Positions 1-11,414 of a stretch of 64,000 bases of DNA are shown here, piece by piece. This DNA is from Theropithecus gelada (Eukaryota > Chordata > Mammalia > Primates > Cercopithecidae). Numbering within the stretch: position 1 is the stretch's first letter; each line of letters begins with the position of its first letter. A program made the position numbers and the translations under genes. The notes beneath the pieces are model-generated. The model was not told the DNA's origin. It searched no databases and was given only the letters and a program-made list of their open reading frames with translations. The stretch is taken from assembly GCF_003255815.1 (NCBI RefSeq), contig NC_037674.1, forward strand, positions 3,414,388-3,478,387, read 5' to 3'.

Positions 1-283
1 CTCTCACCTCCACTCAATAGAATAGTGCCAGTAGGACTTACCAAATCTTCCAATAAGAGAAAAAGAACAAGGGTCTTAGTGCCAAATATCCAAGCAAATT
101 AGGAATTATAGGAAATTTAACACTTAAAGAATCAGAATTTATAGTTTACTTAGAAGCACACAGATAGAAGTGTGCAAAACAAGTTTCACAGAAAGATTCC
201 ATTGCCAGAATCCCAAAATAAAATCCCCAATGGAAGGAAACTAAGAAATCCAAACTTCTTGTCTCACAGTTGTTACCTAGGCT

Positions 284-359
284 GGGCCTCAGCATAATCC
301 ATCTGAGCTTAATTTTTACATCATCATTTCTCTTCAAGATAACATCTCATCACTGACAC
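284..359 (-). pseudogene. SNORD115-like relic T1
   Basis: Aligns end to end with the 82-nt SNORD115 but is 76 nt long because of deletions between the C and D' boxes. The D box (CTGA) and a C box of form GTGATGA remain. The D' box reads TTGA, and the 18-nt HTR2C complement has five mismatches (cataatccatctgagctt on the plus strand). It probably cannot target HTR2C, although box C/D folding is not excluded. Homology to the exon B acceptor is found near 36-42, where the AG has been lost. Confidence 0.75.
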
Positions 360-408
360 AGCCCACGGCACTCATATGCATATGCACACTTAGATCAAAT
401 ATGCTTAC

Positions 409-537
409 CAGAGATGGTTTCCTTAAACACTGGTGGTAAAGTGGACTGGATGCCACATTTTCAGTGCCAGGCAGTTGAGCGGTGTCAGTTTCTCCCTGAA
501 CAACAGAGTAAAGGGTTTTCTTCCTCCACAGTCTTTT
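409..537 (-). ncRNA. Candidate host exon A of tail unit T1
   Basis: A 129-nt minus-strand exon candidate, close to the 130-134 nt of exon A in the main array and in the same position about 50 nt upstream of the snoRNA relic. The acceptor is strong (CTTGTCTTTTACAG/AAAAG, AG at 538-539) and the donor is CATCTCTG/GTAAGC (403-408). Both sites look better than several in the GC-rich array, so this exon may still be spliced into the host RNA although its snoRNA has decayed. No expression evidence is available here. Confidence 0.55.
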
Positions 538-1583
538 CTGTAAAAGACAAGAGCAGGCTACAGTCAAAGGGTGGGATTACATCTCTTATATGTGCATGAC
601 TCCTAATCACTGTTCCTAATTTCTACAAGACTGAGATGTGTGATACTCCAAATATGACCCATTACTTAAGCTGTGGTAGGCCACGGATTCCCTGGGTACA
701 GTAAGGGCCAAGCACATAGGTATCATGTCTTTTGACAACCTGGTAAGGGATGATTTCCCTGCAGAAATAAAAACTTCTTATCCTCTTCATATCAGTAACA
801 ATTGGCATCATGCATAGTGTATGCCTTTCTTTATACTGAATCTAATGACACCTGAGTGAGACTCAGGATAAGGAAATGAGATTTCAGACTACCTGTATTG
901 TATTCAATTTCAATCAAGGGTAACCTACAGCTGAATATCAAGCCATTCCCTAAAATTGTCAAAAGTCTTTCAGTTGTGAGTAGTGCCTCAATGATCCACA
1001 AACATCATAACACCATACACAGCAACCCAAAAAATAAAATAATAGAAATGGATTGTCTATTTGTGCAATCACTAGAGTTGATTGCAATGAATTACTAAAT
1101 GTCTCATCTTTAAATCAAAGTACGTTCAGGCAAATAAAAAAAGGAGTTTTAATGAGGACCCCATTAGATCAGTCGCTTATCGGAAAGAATAGATCACTGC
1201 TCACTAATTTTGTATGAACAGGTAAATGTAATCATTTTGAAGGCCAATGTTCAATATTCAAATGGTCCACTTGGAATTTTTTTAATTATGAAAGACAGAA
1301 CTCATATATATATAATCCATGGAATGACACACCCCTTGCTGGATGAACATTCTGAAGCACACCATGAGGAAAAAATCAATCAAGATATTATCTCTAATAA
1401 TGTATGAGTATTAAGAATAAAGACAAGATAAAAGAATTTTAAAAGTTCCTTTAGAAGTAGATAGAGGCAAATGATGCAAGATTCCCCAAAGGGTTTCTTC
1501 CTACCAAGCTCAAAATGGAATACCCCATACCCCCCAAATCTAATGACTTCTCATACCTTCTTGCAAGGATTGGCACTACTTTT

Positions 1584-1665
1584 GAGCCTTAGCTTAATCC
1601 TATTGAGCATGATTTTTACATTATTATGTCTCCTGAAGATACTCTTGATTCATATATTTACGTTG
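1584..1665 (-). pseudogene. SNORD115-like relic T2
   Basis: Retains 17 of 18 bases of the HTR2C complement and the following block (plus strand 1590-1620). The D box has become CTAA and no C box can be found where the 5' end should be (near 1650-1665). A stable box C/D RNP is therefore unlikely. An exon B acceptor relic ends at 1351 (TGTGCTTCAG/AATG), 233 nt downstream on the minus strand, the normal array distance. An exon A candidate spans 1682-1806, with donor CTG/GTAAGT at 1676-1681 and acceptor CCTGTAG/GTAAAG. Confidence 0.75.
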
Positions 1666-2807
1666 TCTTGTAAACACTTACCAGAATAGCATCCTTAAAC
1701 AACGGTTGCAGGGACACAGGATGAGTTAAATTCACTGCAGCATGCCTGTGTGGTAGCACTTGCCTCTGTGGCAACACCAGAGGATGCTCTTCTGAGCAGT
1801 CTTTACCTACAGGCATAGGAACGGGACCATACTTCAAAATCAGACATAAATTGTTCCTGTGTGTATGGCTTACACAGGCTATTTCTTAGTGGAGAGATAC
1901 GGTCCAAACTACCATAAAAAGACATATTACTAAGGCTCTAGACGATTGACTTATCAACATCATAAGGGCAAGGTATGCCAGGTTTTTGACACTGAATAAT
2001 CTGCAATATTACCATATATCATACTACAGAGATGGCAAACAGGACCGAACATATTCCAACAGTATTTTAATACAATTTCAGTAAAAAGTGAACATTTTTT
2101 GAAAGAATTCCATCAAGTAGGCCAGTCACTCATTGAAAATAAAAACCCACAGTGAGACCCATGACTCTGAATTTGTGAACCCAATCATTTCAAAGTCCAT
2201 ATTAGGAATAAGTGTCACCATTTCTAACATGTGTTTTCATTATTCTGAAAATAGTGGGGTCACATGTGTGAAAGGAAAATAAAAACTTGGGACCCCAATG
2301 TACTACGCCAAAAGAAAAAAAAATTAAGCTGAAAGCTGAGTCACGCAAGAATTTCCTTTTGTTCTCAAGCAGATAGCTACAGATTAAAGGTTGAAGATCT
2401 CCATAGGTAGCTACTCTATGTTCACCTTATCTTATGTACAGTGATGATTTACTGAGTGTGAGATGAATACATTATTGACTATTCCGCTACCTGCTCCTTT
2501 TGTCTTGGAACATATGGATTATCATACCCTCCCTTTTTCCCCTCCAGCCCACTTTCCCCTTTAAACACTGAAGCCCTCAAAATCACCTCTGGAGAAAGAC
2601 ATAGACCCCAGATGGTTTCTGTGATTTGGGGTTTATTTCTTCTGAGCGTGTCCTTAACCTTGTCAAAATAACTTCTAAATAACCTTCTAAATCTCAGATA
2701 CGTTTTGGTTTACACATGATAGGAACTGAAATTTGGGTATGAATTTGGTGATCAAATTACTAAATTTTTAAGTTTCATAGGCAAAGTGCATACTGATTCT
2801 CACATTC

Positions 2808-2897
2808 TCCTCTCCATTACCGTGGTCTCCTCCATTACCATGATCTCCTCCATTACCGTGGTCTCCTCCATTACCGTGGTCTCCTCCATTACCGTGG
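2808..2897. repeat. 18-bp minisatellite, five copies
   Basis: Five perfectly phased 18-bp units of tctcctccattaccgtgg; the second has two changes (accatga). The equivalent place in the next tail unit (about 4900-4935) is not repeated, so the expansion is private to this unit. Confidence 0.95.
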
Positions 2898-3526
2898 TCT
2901 CACAGTTACAGCAAGTTCATCAGTAACTCAAAACAGTGAAACACTGTTAGAGCCCCACAAGAATAATATAGAAAAACATTTTGTCTAGTCATGTATCTAC
3001 AGCCAAAGGTATATTAAGTACTGGACTAGGTAACAGTGAATTTAAAAAATCTTCAATATTGAATTGTATGAAGTTCAAATAAAAAGTAAAGATTTTGTCA
3101 TGAGGATTATATCATAAAGGAAAACTCGTATTGAAATTCAGATTACCTGAAAGTGTAAAACTAATTCCCTCAGGTGGGAGTCTTCCGTAGCTCAATGTTC
3201 TATGTAGAATATACACGTCAGTAAAGGAAGCTACTATTCTTTTATAATAGAATGGCACATCTCTTGGCAGCATGTCTTACTGAAACACATAGTAAGAGAA
3301 AAAGCCAAAGAATGAGACCCGAATATACCATAGTATTAGACATTACAGATCACTGAAACAAAGCTTACAGGCTGAGAATTTTTTGTTCATTTATAGGTAT
3401 ACTGACACAGTTGGGCAAACAAGTTACCCATAAAGACTTTGTTATTTCAAGTTCAAAAGAAAATTCCCCTTGAAGGAAAATAAGCCGTCACTATTATCTG
3501 TTCCAGCACTGTCATCTAGGCAGGCT

Positions 3527-3606
3527 GAACCTCAGCATAATCCTATTGAGTGTAATTTTAAGTCATTATTTCTCACCAAGACATTAGAAGGTTTCATTAT
3601 TGATGA
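3527..3606 (-). pseudogene. SNORD115-like relic T3
   Basis: An 80-nt homolog with an intact D box (CTGA). The C box has become ATAATGA and the D' box is lost. The HTR2C complement matches at 15 of 18 bases (cataatcctattgagtgt). The exon B acceptor relic is clear at 3280-3282 (CTATGTGTTTCAG/TAAGAC, exon end 3279). Exon A is recognisable up to an acceptor at 3763 (TGCCCCTTAG/TTGATG), but its donor has changed from GTAAGC to GGAAGC near 3640. Confidence 0.75.
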
Positions 3607-4252
3607 AAGACATGGTACTCCCCATGCACACTTGAGAAGGCTTCCCGAAACTCTGATGCTAGGATGCATTGGTGTCAAGAGCATTTTCATTACAGGACAC
3701 CTGGGTGCTGTCAACTGTCCCAGTCGCAACAGGCCAAAGAGTGCTCTTCTTCCATATCATCAACTAAGGGGCAGATGTAGAGCAAATGTCAAAGGGAGAA
3801 CTACATCTCACCTGTGTATATGAGTCATGCATGGTTTCTGTTAATTGAGCAATATTGACAATACTTTAAAAAGACCCATTATAAAGGTTTTAGTCCACTG
3901 GTTCACAAAATATAATACAGACAAATCATACAGGTCTCTTGGCTTTGGAGAAGCAATTCAGTGGTTTTAAGCAGAAACAAGAACATCACATTGATAATCG
4001 CTTTATATATTCAAGGAAGCTGTATCAGTAACAATTGGCATGGTTTATTGTATATGAACTTTCATAAAATACAGACACTCGGGAAGCCACATGAATCTCA
4101 GGATCTAGAAATCAGTTATCAGGGCACATGGAGTTGTACGCATTTACATGCATCTTGGCCAAAATGCCCAGTTTTCATATTGTGAACCCTCATCAAATAT
4201 TCCACAAACATCACAAAATGGAATAACATAAATATTATAATAGGTAGAGGTG

Positions 4253-4546
4253 AAGACCAGGCACAGGGGCTCAAGCCTGTAATCCCAGCACTTTGGGAGG
4301 CTGAGGTGGGCAGATCACGAGGTCAGGAGTTCAAAAACAGCCTGACCAACATGTCGAAACCCCATCTCTACTAAAAATACCAAAAAAATTAGCCAGGAAT
4401 GGTAGCACTTGCCTGTAATCCTAGCTACTCAGGAGGCTGAGGCAGGAGAATTGCTTGAACCCATGAGGCAGAGGTTACAATGAGCCGAGATCATGCCGCT
4501 GCACTCCAGCCTGGGCAACAGAATGAGACTCCGTCTCAAAAACATA
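4253..4546 (+). mobile_element. Full-length Alu in tail unit
   Basis: Complete dimeric Alu on the plus strand with a short, degraded A tail. It is bounded by a perfect 16-bp target-site duplication, ataataggtagaggtg, at 4237-4252 and 4547-4562. Many CpG sites have decayed, so it is not a young insertion. It is absent from the aligned places in the other tail units. Confidence 0.97.
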
Positions 4547-5604
4547 ATAATAGGTAGAGGTGGATCTATGTCTACTCTTACATGTAGAGGAAAAGAATAT
4601 TACATTGTCTCATCATTATCTCAGTAAAATTTCAATAAAAAGACATGTTTTAATCACAAGGAAGCCATAAAGAATGTCAAGTCACTTACTGAGGAGGAGA
4701 ATGTACACTGGGAACTAGGACACATGTTGCCGCTTTGGTGAACCTACTCATCTCAGAGGCCCTTTCAGGACCAACTGGAAGCATTCGCAGCCTGTATTTC
4801 CATTATACTGAAAATGATGAAGTCACATGATATTTGGGGTTTCTATTCAGATACTAGTTTGCCCATCAATTTATTCAGTTCTCTGTTTCACAGGCAAAGC
4901 AAATTACTGATGTTACGTATTTGTATCCACTGGCATGATCCTTCTGTTACGAAAAGTTTACCAGTGAGTAAACTGGCCATACCATTATAATATCTTAAAA
5001 TTTTTAAGGTAAAATAAGAAAAAAATTGGTGTAGTTGTATGTATGTACCCAAGTGAACATTACATGTTAGATTGGGCATTATTAATCAAGTGAAACAGAA
5101 AATAAAATGTTCTCAACTTTCAATCCCATCAAATTCAGGTAAAAAGTAAAGATTCTGTCATAGCATCATATCAGATAGGTCAGTCACTCTCTGAGAATAA
5201 AATCCATACTGAGATTCAGATTTTTTAAATGAGTAAACATAATAGCCTTAAGAGTGAATCATCACTAGCCCAGCGGTCTATCTTGAACGTATGTGTGATG
5301 AAGGCAGTCACTCTGCTTTCATTAATGGGATGATGCATCTCTCGTAACACTGAAAGATACAATGAAAGATATAATGAGAGAAGAAGAACCAAGGAATGAG
5401 TTCCAAATGTCTCATACTATTAGGAATTATAAATAACGGAAACAATGCTTAAAGGATGAAAATGTGTTGTTTACCCAGAAATGCATACACAGGGTTTGGC
5501 AAAGCAAGTTTGCCACAATGGTGTCGTTTTCTCAAGCTCCAAAATTATTCACCTAAAAGAAACAAGGATTTCTAACTTCTTGTCTCAGGTTTTTCACTTA
5601 TGTT

Positions 5605-5685
5605 AAGTCTCCACATAATCCTATTGAACATAATTTTTATGTCATCTTCCCTGTTGAAGACAATATAACATCTCAATATTGACCC
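5605..5685 (-). pseudogene. SNORD115-like relic T4
   Basis: An 81-nt homolog ending with the standard gaccc. The HTR2C complement matches at 16 of 18 bases (cataatcctattgaacat). Both key boxes are broken: the D box reads TGGA, and the C box region reads aatatt in place of atgatg. The exon B acceptor relic is good (GTATCTTTCAG/TGTTACG, exon end 5349). The exon A acceptor is present (CTCCTTTCAG/ATGAGAGC, exon end 5873), but the donor GT has become AT near 5745. Confidence 0.75.
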
Positions 5686-7152
5686 AAGCCAGGGGGTTAA
5701 TCTATGGAGTCATCTCCCCACAAAGGCAGAATCATAGATATTAGCATGTTTATCAGAGATAGATTAATGTTCTGCAGTGGATTGGAGTTGCTACATATTC
5801 AGTACTGGATACCTGGATGGTATAAATTGCCCTGGGTGCAGCAGGCCAAGTGGTGCTCTTCCTTTGCTCTCATCTGAAAGGAGTAGGCCAGGTGTCAAAA
5901 AGGAAAACATTGTTTCGCATAGTTATATGGCTCACGCACGGTTTTCCTTAGTGGAGCAAAATAGTCAGTACCTCAGAAATAGCCCGTTATGTAGTCTACA
6001 GACCACAGATTCACCAAACACAAGAAGGACAACATATACAGGTTTCTTGACTTTGGAGAATCACTGGTGTGGTGCCATGCAGAGCTGGGATGATGGTACT
6101 GCTGATCCCTTCTCTAGGTAATTGAGATGGCCATATCAGAAACAATCGCCATGGTCACTTGCCAATTCACACTCATAACATGAAACTTCTAAAGCCACAT
6201 AAAACTCAGCCTCCAGAAATCAGATATCACGCTGCTCAGAATTGTATTCATTACTTATCATCGCTTTTACTTGCTTACTTTGAATTTAATTTTAATTTTC
6301 CCCCTAGCTTCCCAATTGGAAAGATTATTTATTTAGATCTTTGTTCTTTTTAATATACATTCAGTGGTATAAATTTCCCAGTAGGCATTGCCTTTGTTGC
6401 ATTCCTAAATTTTTGATAAGTTGTGCTTTCAATTCCATTTAGTTTGAAATATTTTAAAAATTTATCTTGAGATTTCTGTGACCTTCAGTTATTTTGGAGT
6501 CTGTTGTTTAACCTCCAAGTATTTTCATGTTTTTCAGCTATCTTTTTTTTAGTGATTTTTTTTCTTTTACTTTCATTTCCTGGTAGTCTGAGAACACACT
6601 TCGTATGATTTCTAATCTTTTAAATTTGCTGAGGTGCATTTTCTAGCCCAGAATGTGGTCTATTCTGCTGAATGTTCTGTGTGTGTGAGAAAATGTGTCA
6701 TCTGCTGTTACTGGGTAAAGTGGTCCATAGATGTCAGTTACATATCGTTGATTGAATCAAGTTTTTGATCATGGCTGATCATGTTATGCCCGTACTGATT
6801 TTCTGCTTGCTGAACCTGTGCATTTCTGATAGAGGGATGTCAATGCCTCCAACTCTCAGAGTGAATTTATCTATTTCTCTTTGCAGTTCCATCAGATTTA
6901 GCTTCATGTACTGTGATGCTCTGTTGTTCAGTGTGTACACACTAAGGATTGTTATGTCTTCTTAGAAAACTGATCCCTTTGTCATTAAGGAATGCCCCTT
7001 TTGATCTCTGATAATATTCCTTGTTCTAAAGTCGGTTGTGTCTGAAATTAATATGGCTATTTCACTTTATTTTGATTAATGTTAGCATGGGATATCTTTC
7101 TCCATTCCTTTACTATGAATATATTTGTGCCTTTATAAAGTGGATTTCCTTA

Positions 7153-7310
7153 CTTTTTTCTGTAGAGATGAGGTCTCATTCTGTCAACCAGGCTAGAGTG
7201 CAGTGGTGTGATCATAGCTCACTATAGTCCCAAAATCCTGGGCTCAGGTGACACTCCGCCTCAGCCTCCTAAGGACCACAGGTGCACACCACCATGCCCA
7301 GCTATTTAAA
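7153..7310 (-). mobile_element. Alu fragment (minus strand)
   Basis: Single-monomer-sized Alu piece beginning near 'gtagagatgaggtctcattctg' and ending near 'catgcccagctatttaaa'. The old L1 continues on both sides ('gtggatttcctta' and 'tgcatttctcaca'), so it inserted into that element. Confidence 0.85.
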
Positions 7311-7537
7311 ATGCATTTCTCACAGACAACATATAGTTGGGTCTTGTTTTTAATCCACTGACAATCTCTGTCTTTTAAGTGCTGTTTAAAGTGATTATTG
7401 ATATAGTTAGATTAATATATTCAGTATTTGTTATTGTTTTCTATTTATCAACCTTGCAATTTGTTACTTTTTTGGTCTTCCACTCCTTTTCTCCTCTCCC
7501 TGGTTTTAATTGAGCATTGTATAAGATTCTGCTTTTC

Positions 7538-7720
7538 CATACAAAAAATTAGCCGGGCGTGGTGGCGCATGCCTATAATCCCAGCTATTCAGGAGGCTGA
7601 GGCAGGAGAATCGCTTGAGCCCAGGAGGCGGAGGTTGTGGTGAGCTGAAATTGTGCCATTGCACTCCAGCCTGGGCAACAAGACTGAAACAACATCTCAG
7701 GAAAAAAAAAAAAAAAAAAG
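7538..7720 (+). mobile_element. 5'-truncated Alu with poly(A) tail
   Basis: Right-hand part of a plus-strand Alu starting at 'acaaaaaattagccgggcg' and ending in an A tail at 7702-7719. It is flanked by a 13-bp direct repeat, gattctgcttttc, at 7525-7537 and 7721-7733. Confidence 0.93.
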
Positions 7721-7733
7721 GATTCTGCTTTTC

Positions 7734-7881
7734 TTTTTTTTTCTTTCTTTTTTTTTTTTTTGGTAGAGATGGGCTCTTAGTTTGTTGCCAGGCTGGACTT
7801 GAACTCCGAGGCTCAAGTGATCCTCATGCCTCAGTCTCCCAAAGTGCTGGGATTACAGACATGAGTCACCACATCTGTCCT
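7734..7881 (-). mobile_element. Second Alu fragment at the same target, opposite strand
   Basis: Minus-strand Alu piece with a T-rich start at 7734-7760 and the end '...tcaccacatctgtcct'. A third copy of the target word gattctgcttttt follows at 7882, so this insertion used the same target as its neighbour. Confidence 0.88.
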
Positions 7882-8299
7882 GATTCTGCTTTTTCTTCTA
7901 TTAGTATATTGATTATACAGTTTTCAAAATCATTTTTAGTGGCTGTGCTGGATATTGCACTATACATTTACAACTAATCCAAGTCCTTTTTCAAATTATA
8001 CTATCCTACTTCATGGGTTAGTCCAATTAAGAGTGTTTTCTTTCCCTCATGATTTATTTTATATATATATATATATTTATTTATTTATATATTTTAAATA
8101 CTTGAAGTTCTAGGGTACATGTGCACAATGTGCAGGTTTGTTGCATATGTATACATGAGCCCTGTTGGTGTGCTGCACCCATTAACTCGTCATTTACATT
8201 AGGTGTATCTCATAATGCTATCCTTCCCCCACTTCCACTACCCTACAACAGGCCCTGGTGTGTGATGTTCCCCTTCCTGTGTCCAAGTGTTCTCATTGT

Positions 8300-11200
8300 T
8301 CAATTCCCACCTATGAGTGAGAACACGCAGTGTTTGGTTTTCTGTCCTTGGGACAGTTTGCTCAGAATGATGGTTTCCAGCTTCATCCATGTCCCTACAA
8401 AGGACATGAACTCATCCTTTTTTATGGCTGCATAGTATTCCATGGTGTATATGTGCCACATTTTCTTAATCCAGTCTATCATTGATGGACATGTGAGTTG
8501 GTTCCAAGTCTTTGCTATTGTGAATAGTGCCGCAATAAACATACGTGTGCATGTGTCTTTATAGCAGCATGATTTATAATCCTTTGGGTATATACCCAGT
8601 AATGGGATGGCTAGGTCAAATGGTATTTCTAGTTCTAGATCCTTGAGGAATCGCCATACTGTCTTCCACAATGGTTGAACTAATTTACAATCCCATCAAC
8701 AGTGTAAAAGTGTTCCTATTTCTCCACATCCTCTCCAGCACCTGTTGTTTCCTGACTTTTTAATGATTGCCATTCTAACTGGTGTGAGATGGTACCTCAT
8801 TGTGGTTTTGATTTGCATTTCTCTGATGGCCAGTGATGATGAGCATTTTTTTCATGTGTCTGTTGGCTGCATAAATATCTTCCTTTGAGAAATGTCTGTT
8901 CATATCCTTTGCCCACTTTTTGATGGTATTGTTTGATTTTTTTCTTGTAAATTTGTTTAAATTATTTGTAGATTCTGGATATTAGCCCTTTGTCAGATGG
9001 GTAGGTTGTAAAAGTTTTCTCCCATTCTGTAGGTTGCCTGTTCATTCTGATGGTAGTTTCTTTTGCTGTGCAGAAGTTCTTTAGTTTAATTAGATCCTAT
9101 CTGTCTATTTTCGCTTTTGGTGCCATTGCTTTTGGTGTTTTAGTCATAAAGTCCTTGCCCATGCCTATGTCCTGAATGGTATTGCCTAGGTTTTCTTCCA
9201 GGGTTTTTATGGTTTTAGGTCTAACATTTAAGTCTTTACTCCATCTTGAATTAATTTTTGTATAAGGTGTAAGGAAGGGATCCAGTTTCAGCTTTCTATA
9301 TATGGCTAGCCAGTTTTCCCAGCAGCATTTATTAAATAGGGAATCCTTTCCCCATTCCTTGTTTTTGTCAGGTTTGCGAAAGATCAGATGATTTTAGATG
9401 TGTGGTATTACTTCTGAGGGCTCTGTTCTGTTCCATTGGTCTATATCTCTGTTTTGGTACCAGTACCATGCTGTTTTGGTTACTGTAGCCTTGTAGTATA
9501 GTTTGAAGTATGGCAGCATGATGCCTCCCGCTTTGTTCTTTTGGCTTAGGATTGTCTTGGCAATGCAGGCTCTTTTTTGGTTCCATATGAACTTTAAAGT
9601 AGTTTTTCCCATTCTGTGAAGAAAGTCATTGGTAGCTTGATGGGGATGGCATTGAATCTATAAATTACCTTGGGCAGTATGGCCATTTTCACAATATTGA
9701 TTCTTCCTATCCATGAGCATGGAATGTTCTTCCATTTGTTTGTGTCCTCTTTTATTTTGCTGAGCAGTGGTTTGTAGTTCTCCTTGAAGAGGTCCTTCAC
9801 ATCCCTTGTAAGTTGAATTCCTAGGTATTTTATTCTCTTTGAAGCAACTGTGAATGGGAGTTTACTCATGATTTGGCTCTCTGTTTGTCTGTTATTGGTG
9901 TATAGGAATGCTTGTGAGTTTTGCACATTGATTTTGTATCCTGAGACTTTGCTGAAGTTGCTTATCAGCTTAAGGAGATTTTGGGCTGAGACAATGGGGT
10001 TTTCTAAATATACAATCATGTCATCTGCAAACAGGGACAATTTGACTTCCTCTTTTCCTAATTGAATACCCTTTATTTCTTTCTCTTGCCTGATTGCCCA
10101 GGCCAGAACTTCCAACACTATATTGAATAGGAGTGGTGAGAGAGGGCATCCCTGTCTTGTGCCAGTTTTCAAAGGGAATGCTTCCAGTTTTTGCCCATTC
10201 AGTATGATATTGGCTGTGGGTTTGTCATAAATAGGTCTTATTATTTTGAGATACGTCCCTTCAATACCTAGTTTATTGAGAGTTTTTAGCATGAAGTGCT
10301 GTTGAATTTTATCGAAGGCCTTTTCTACATCTATTGAGATAATCATGTGGTTTCTGTCTTTGGTTCTGTTTATATGATGGATTACATTTATTGATTTGTG
10401 TATGTTGAACCAGCCTTGCATCCCAGGGATGAAGCCAACTTGCTTGTGGTGGATAAGCTGTTTGATGCGCTGCTGGATTCAGTTTGCCAGTATTTTATTG
10501 AGGATTTTTGCATCGATGTTCACCAGGAATATTGGTCTAAAATTCTTTTTGTTGTGTCTCTGCCAGGCTTTGGTATCAGGATGATGCTGGCCTCATAAAA
10601 TGAGTTAGGGAAGATTCCCTCTTTTTCTATTGATTTGAATAGTTTCAGAAGGAATGGTACCAGCTCCTCTTTGTACCTCTGGTAGAATTCGGCTGTGAAT
10701 CTGTCCAGTCCTGGACTTTTTTTGCTTGGTAGGCTATTAATTATTGCCTCAGTTTCAGAGCCTGTTATTGGTCTATTCAGGGATTCAACTTCTTCCTGGT
10801 TTAGCCTTGGGAGGGTGTATGAGTCCAGGAATTTATTCATTTCTTCTAGATTTTCTAGTGTATTTGCATAGAGGTGTTTATAGTATTCTCTGATGGTAGT
10901 TTGTATTTCTGCGGGATTGGTGGTGATATCCCCTTTATCATTTTTTATTGTGTCTATTTGATTCTTCTCTATTTTCTTCTTTATTAGTCTTGCTAGCAGT
11001 CTATCAATTTTGTTGATCTTTTCAAAAAAACAGCTCCTGGATTCATTGATTTTTTGAAGGGTTTTTTGTCTCTATCTCCTTCAGTTCTGCTCTGATCTTA
11101 GTTATTTCTTGCCTTCTGCTAGCTTTTGAATGTGTTTGCTCTTGCTTCTCTAGTTCTTTTAATTGTGATGTTAGGGTGTCAATTTTAGGTCTTTCCTGAT

Positions 11201-11383
11201 TTCTCTTGTGGACATTTAGTGCTTTAAATGTGTCCCAGAGATTCTGGTATGTTGTGTCTTTGTTCTCATTGGTTTCAAAGAGCATCTTTACTTCTGCCTT
11301 CATTTCATTATGTACCTAGTAGTCACTCAGGAGCAGGTTGTTCAGTTTCCATGTACTTGAGCGGTTTTGAGTGAATTTCTTTC

Positions 11384-11414
<31 letters not shown>

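Larger units (their letters stand above)
1..6250 (-). repeat. Decayed AT-rich tail units of the SNORD115 repeat (T1-T4)
   Basis: Four units of about 1.3-2.1 kb that align with each other along most of their length. For instance, the text around 140-280 recurs at 3370-3510 and 5440-5590. The motif 'atcagtaacaattggcat' near 800 recurs near 4025 and, diverged, near 6137. Against the main array only the snoRNA, the exon A and exon B edges and a few short blocks still align. The units are AT-rich where the main array is GC-rich. They are read as an old, diverged 3' end of the cluster. The stretches between the entries below hold nothing else I can identify. Confidence 0.8.
6260..8057 (-). mobile_element. 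Old L1 fragment, ORF2 part (minus strand)
   Basis: Diverged L1 text recognisable by blocks such as 'gtccatagatgtcagtta' near 6724 and 'atatagttgggtcttg' near 7330, which are ORF2 sequence in reverse. It is interrupted by three Alu pieces. Together with 14512-15620 it looks like one older L1 cut in two by the younger L1PA. The left boundary is approximate, where tail-unit homology fades near 6250. No open frame survives. Confidence 0.75.

Noticed and set aside
36..41. GTAAGT-type donor on the minus strand at the window start
   Set aside because: Alignment with T3 and T4 shows this place is the exon B acceptor of T1, where CAG has mutated; the donor-like word is coincidental.
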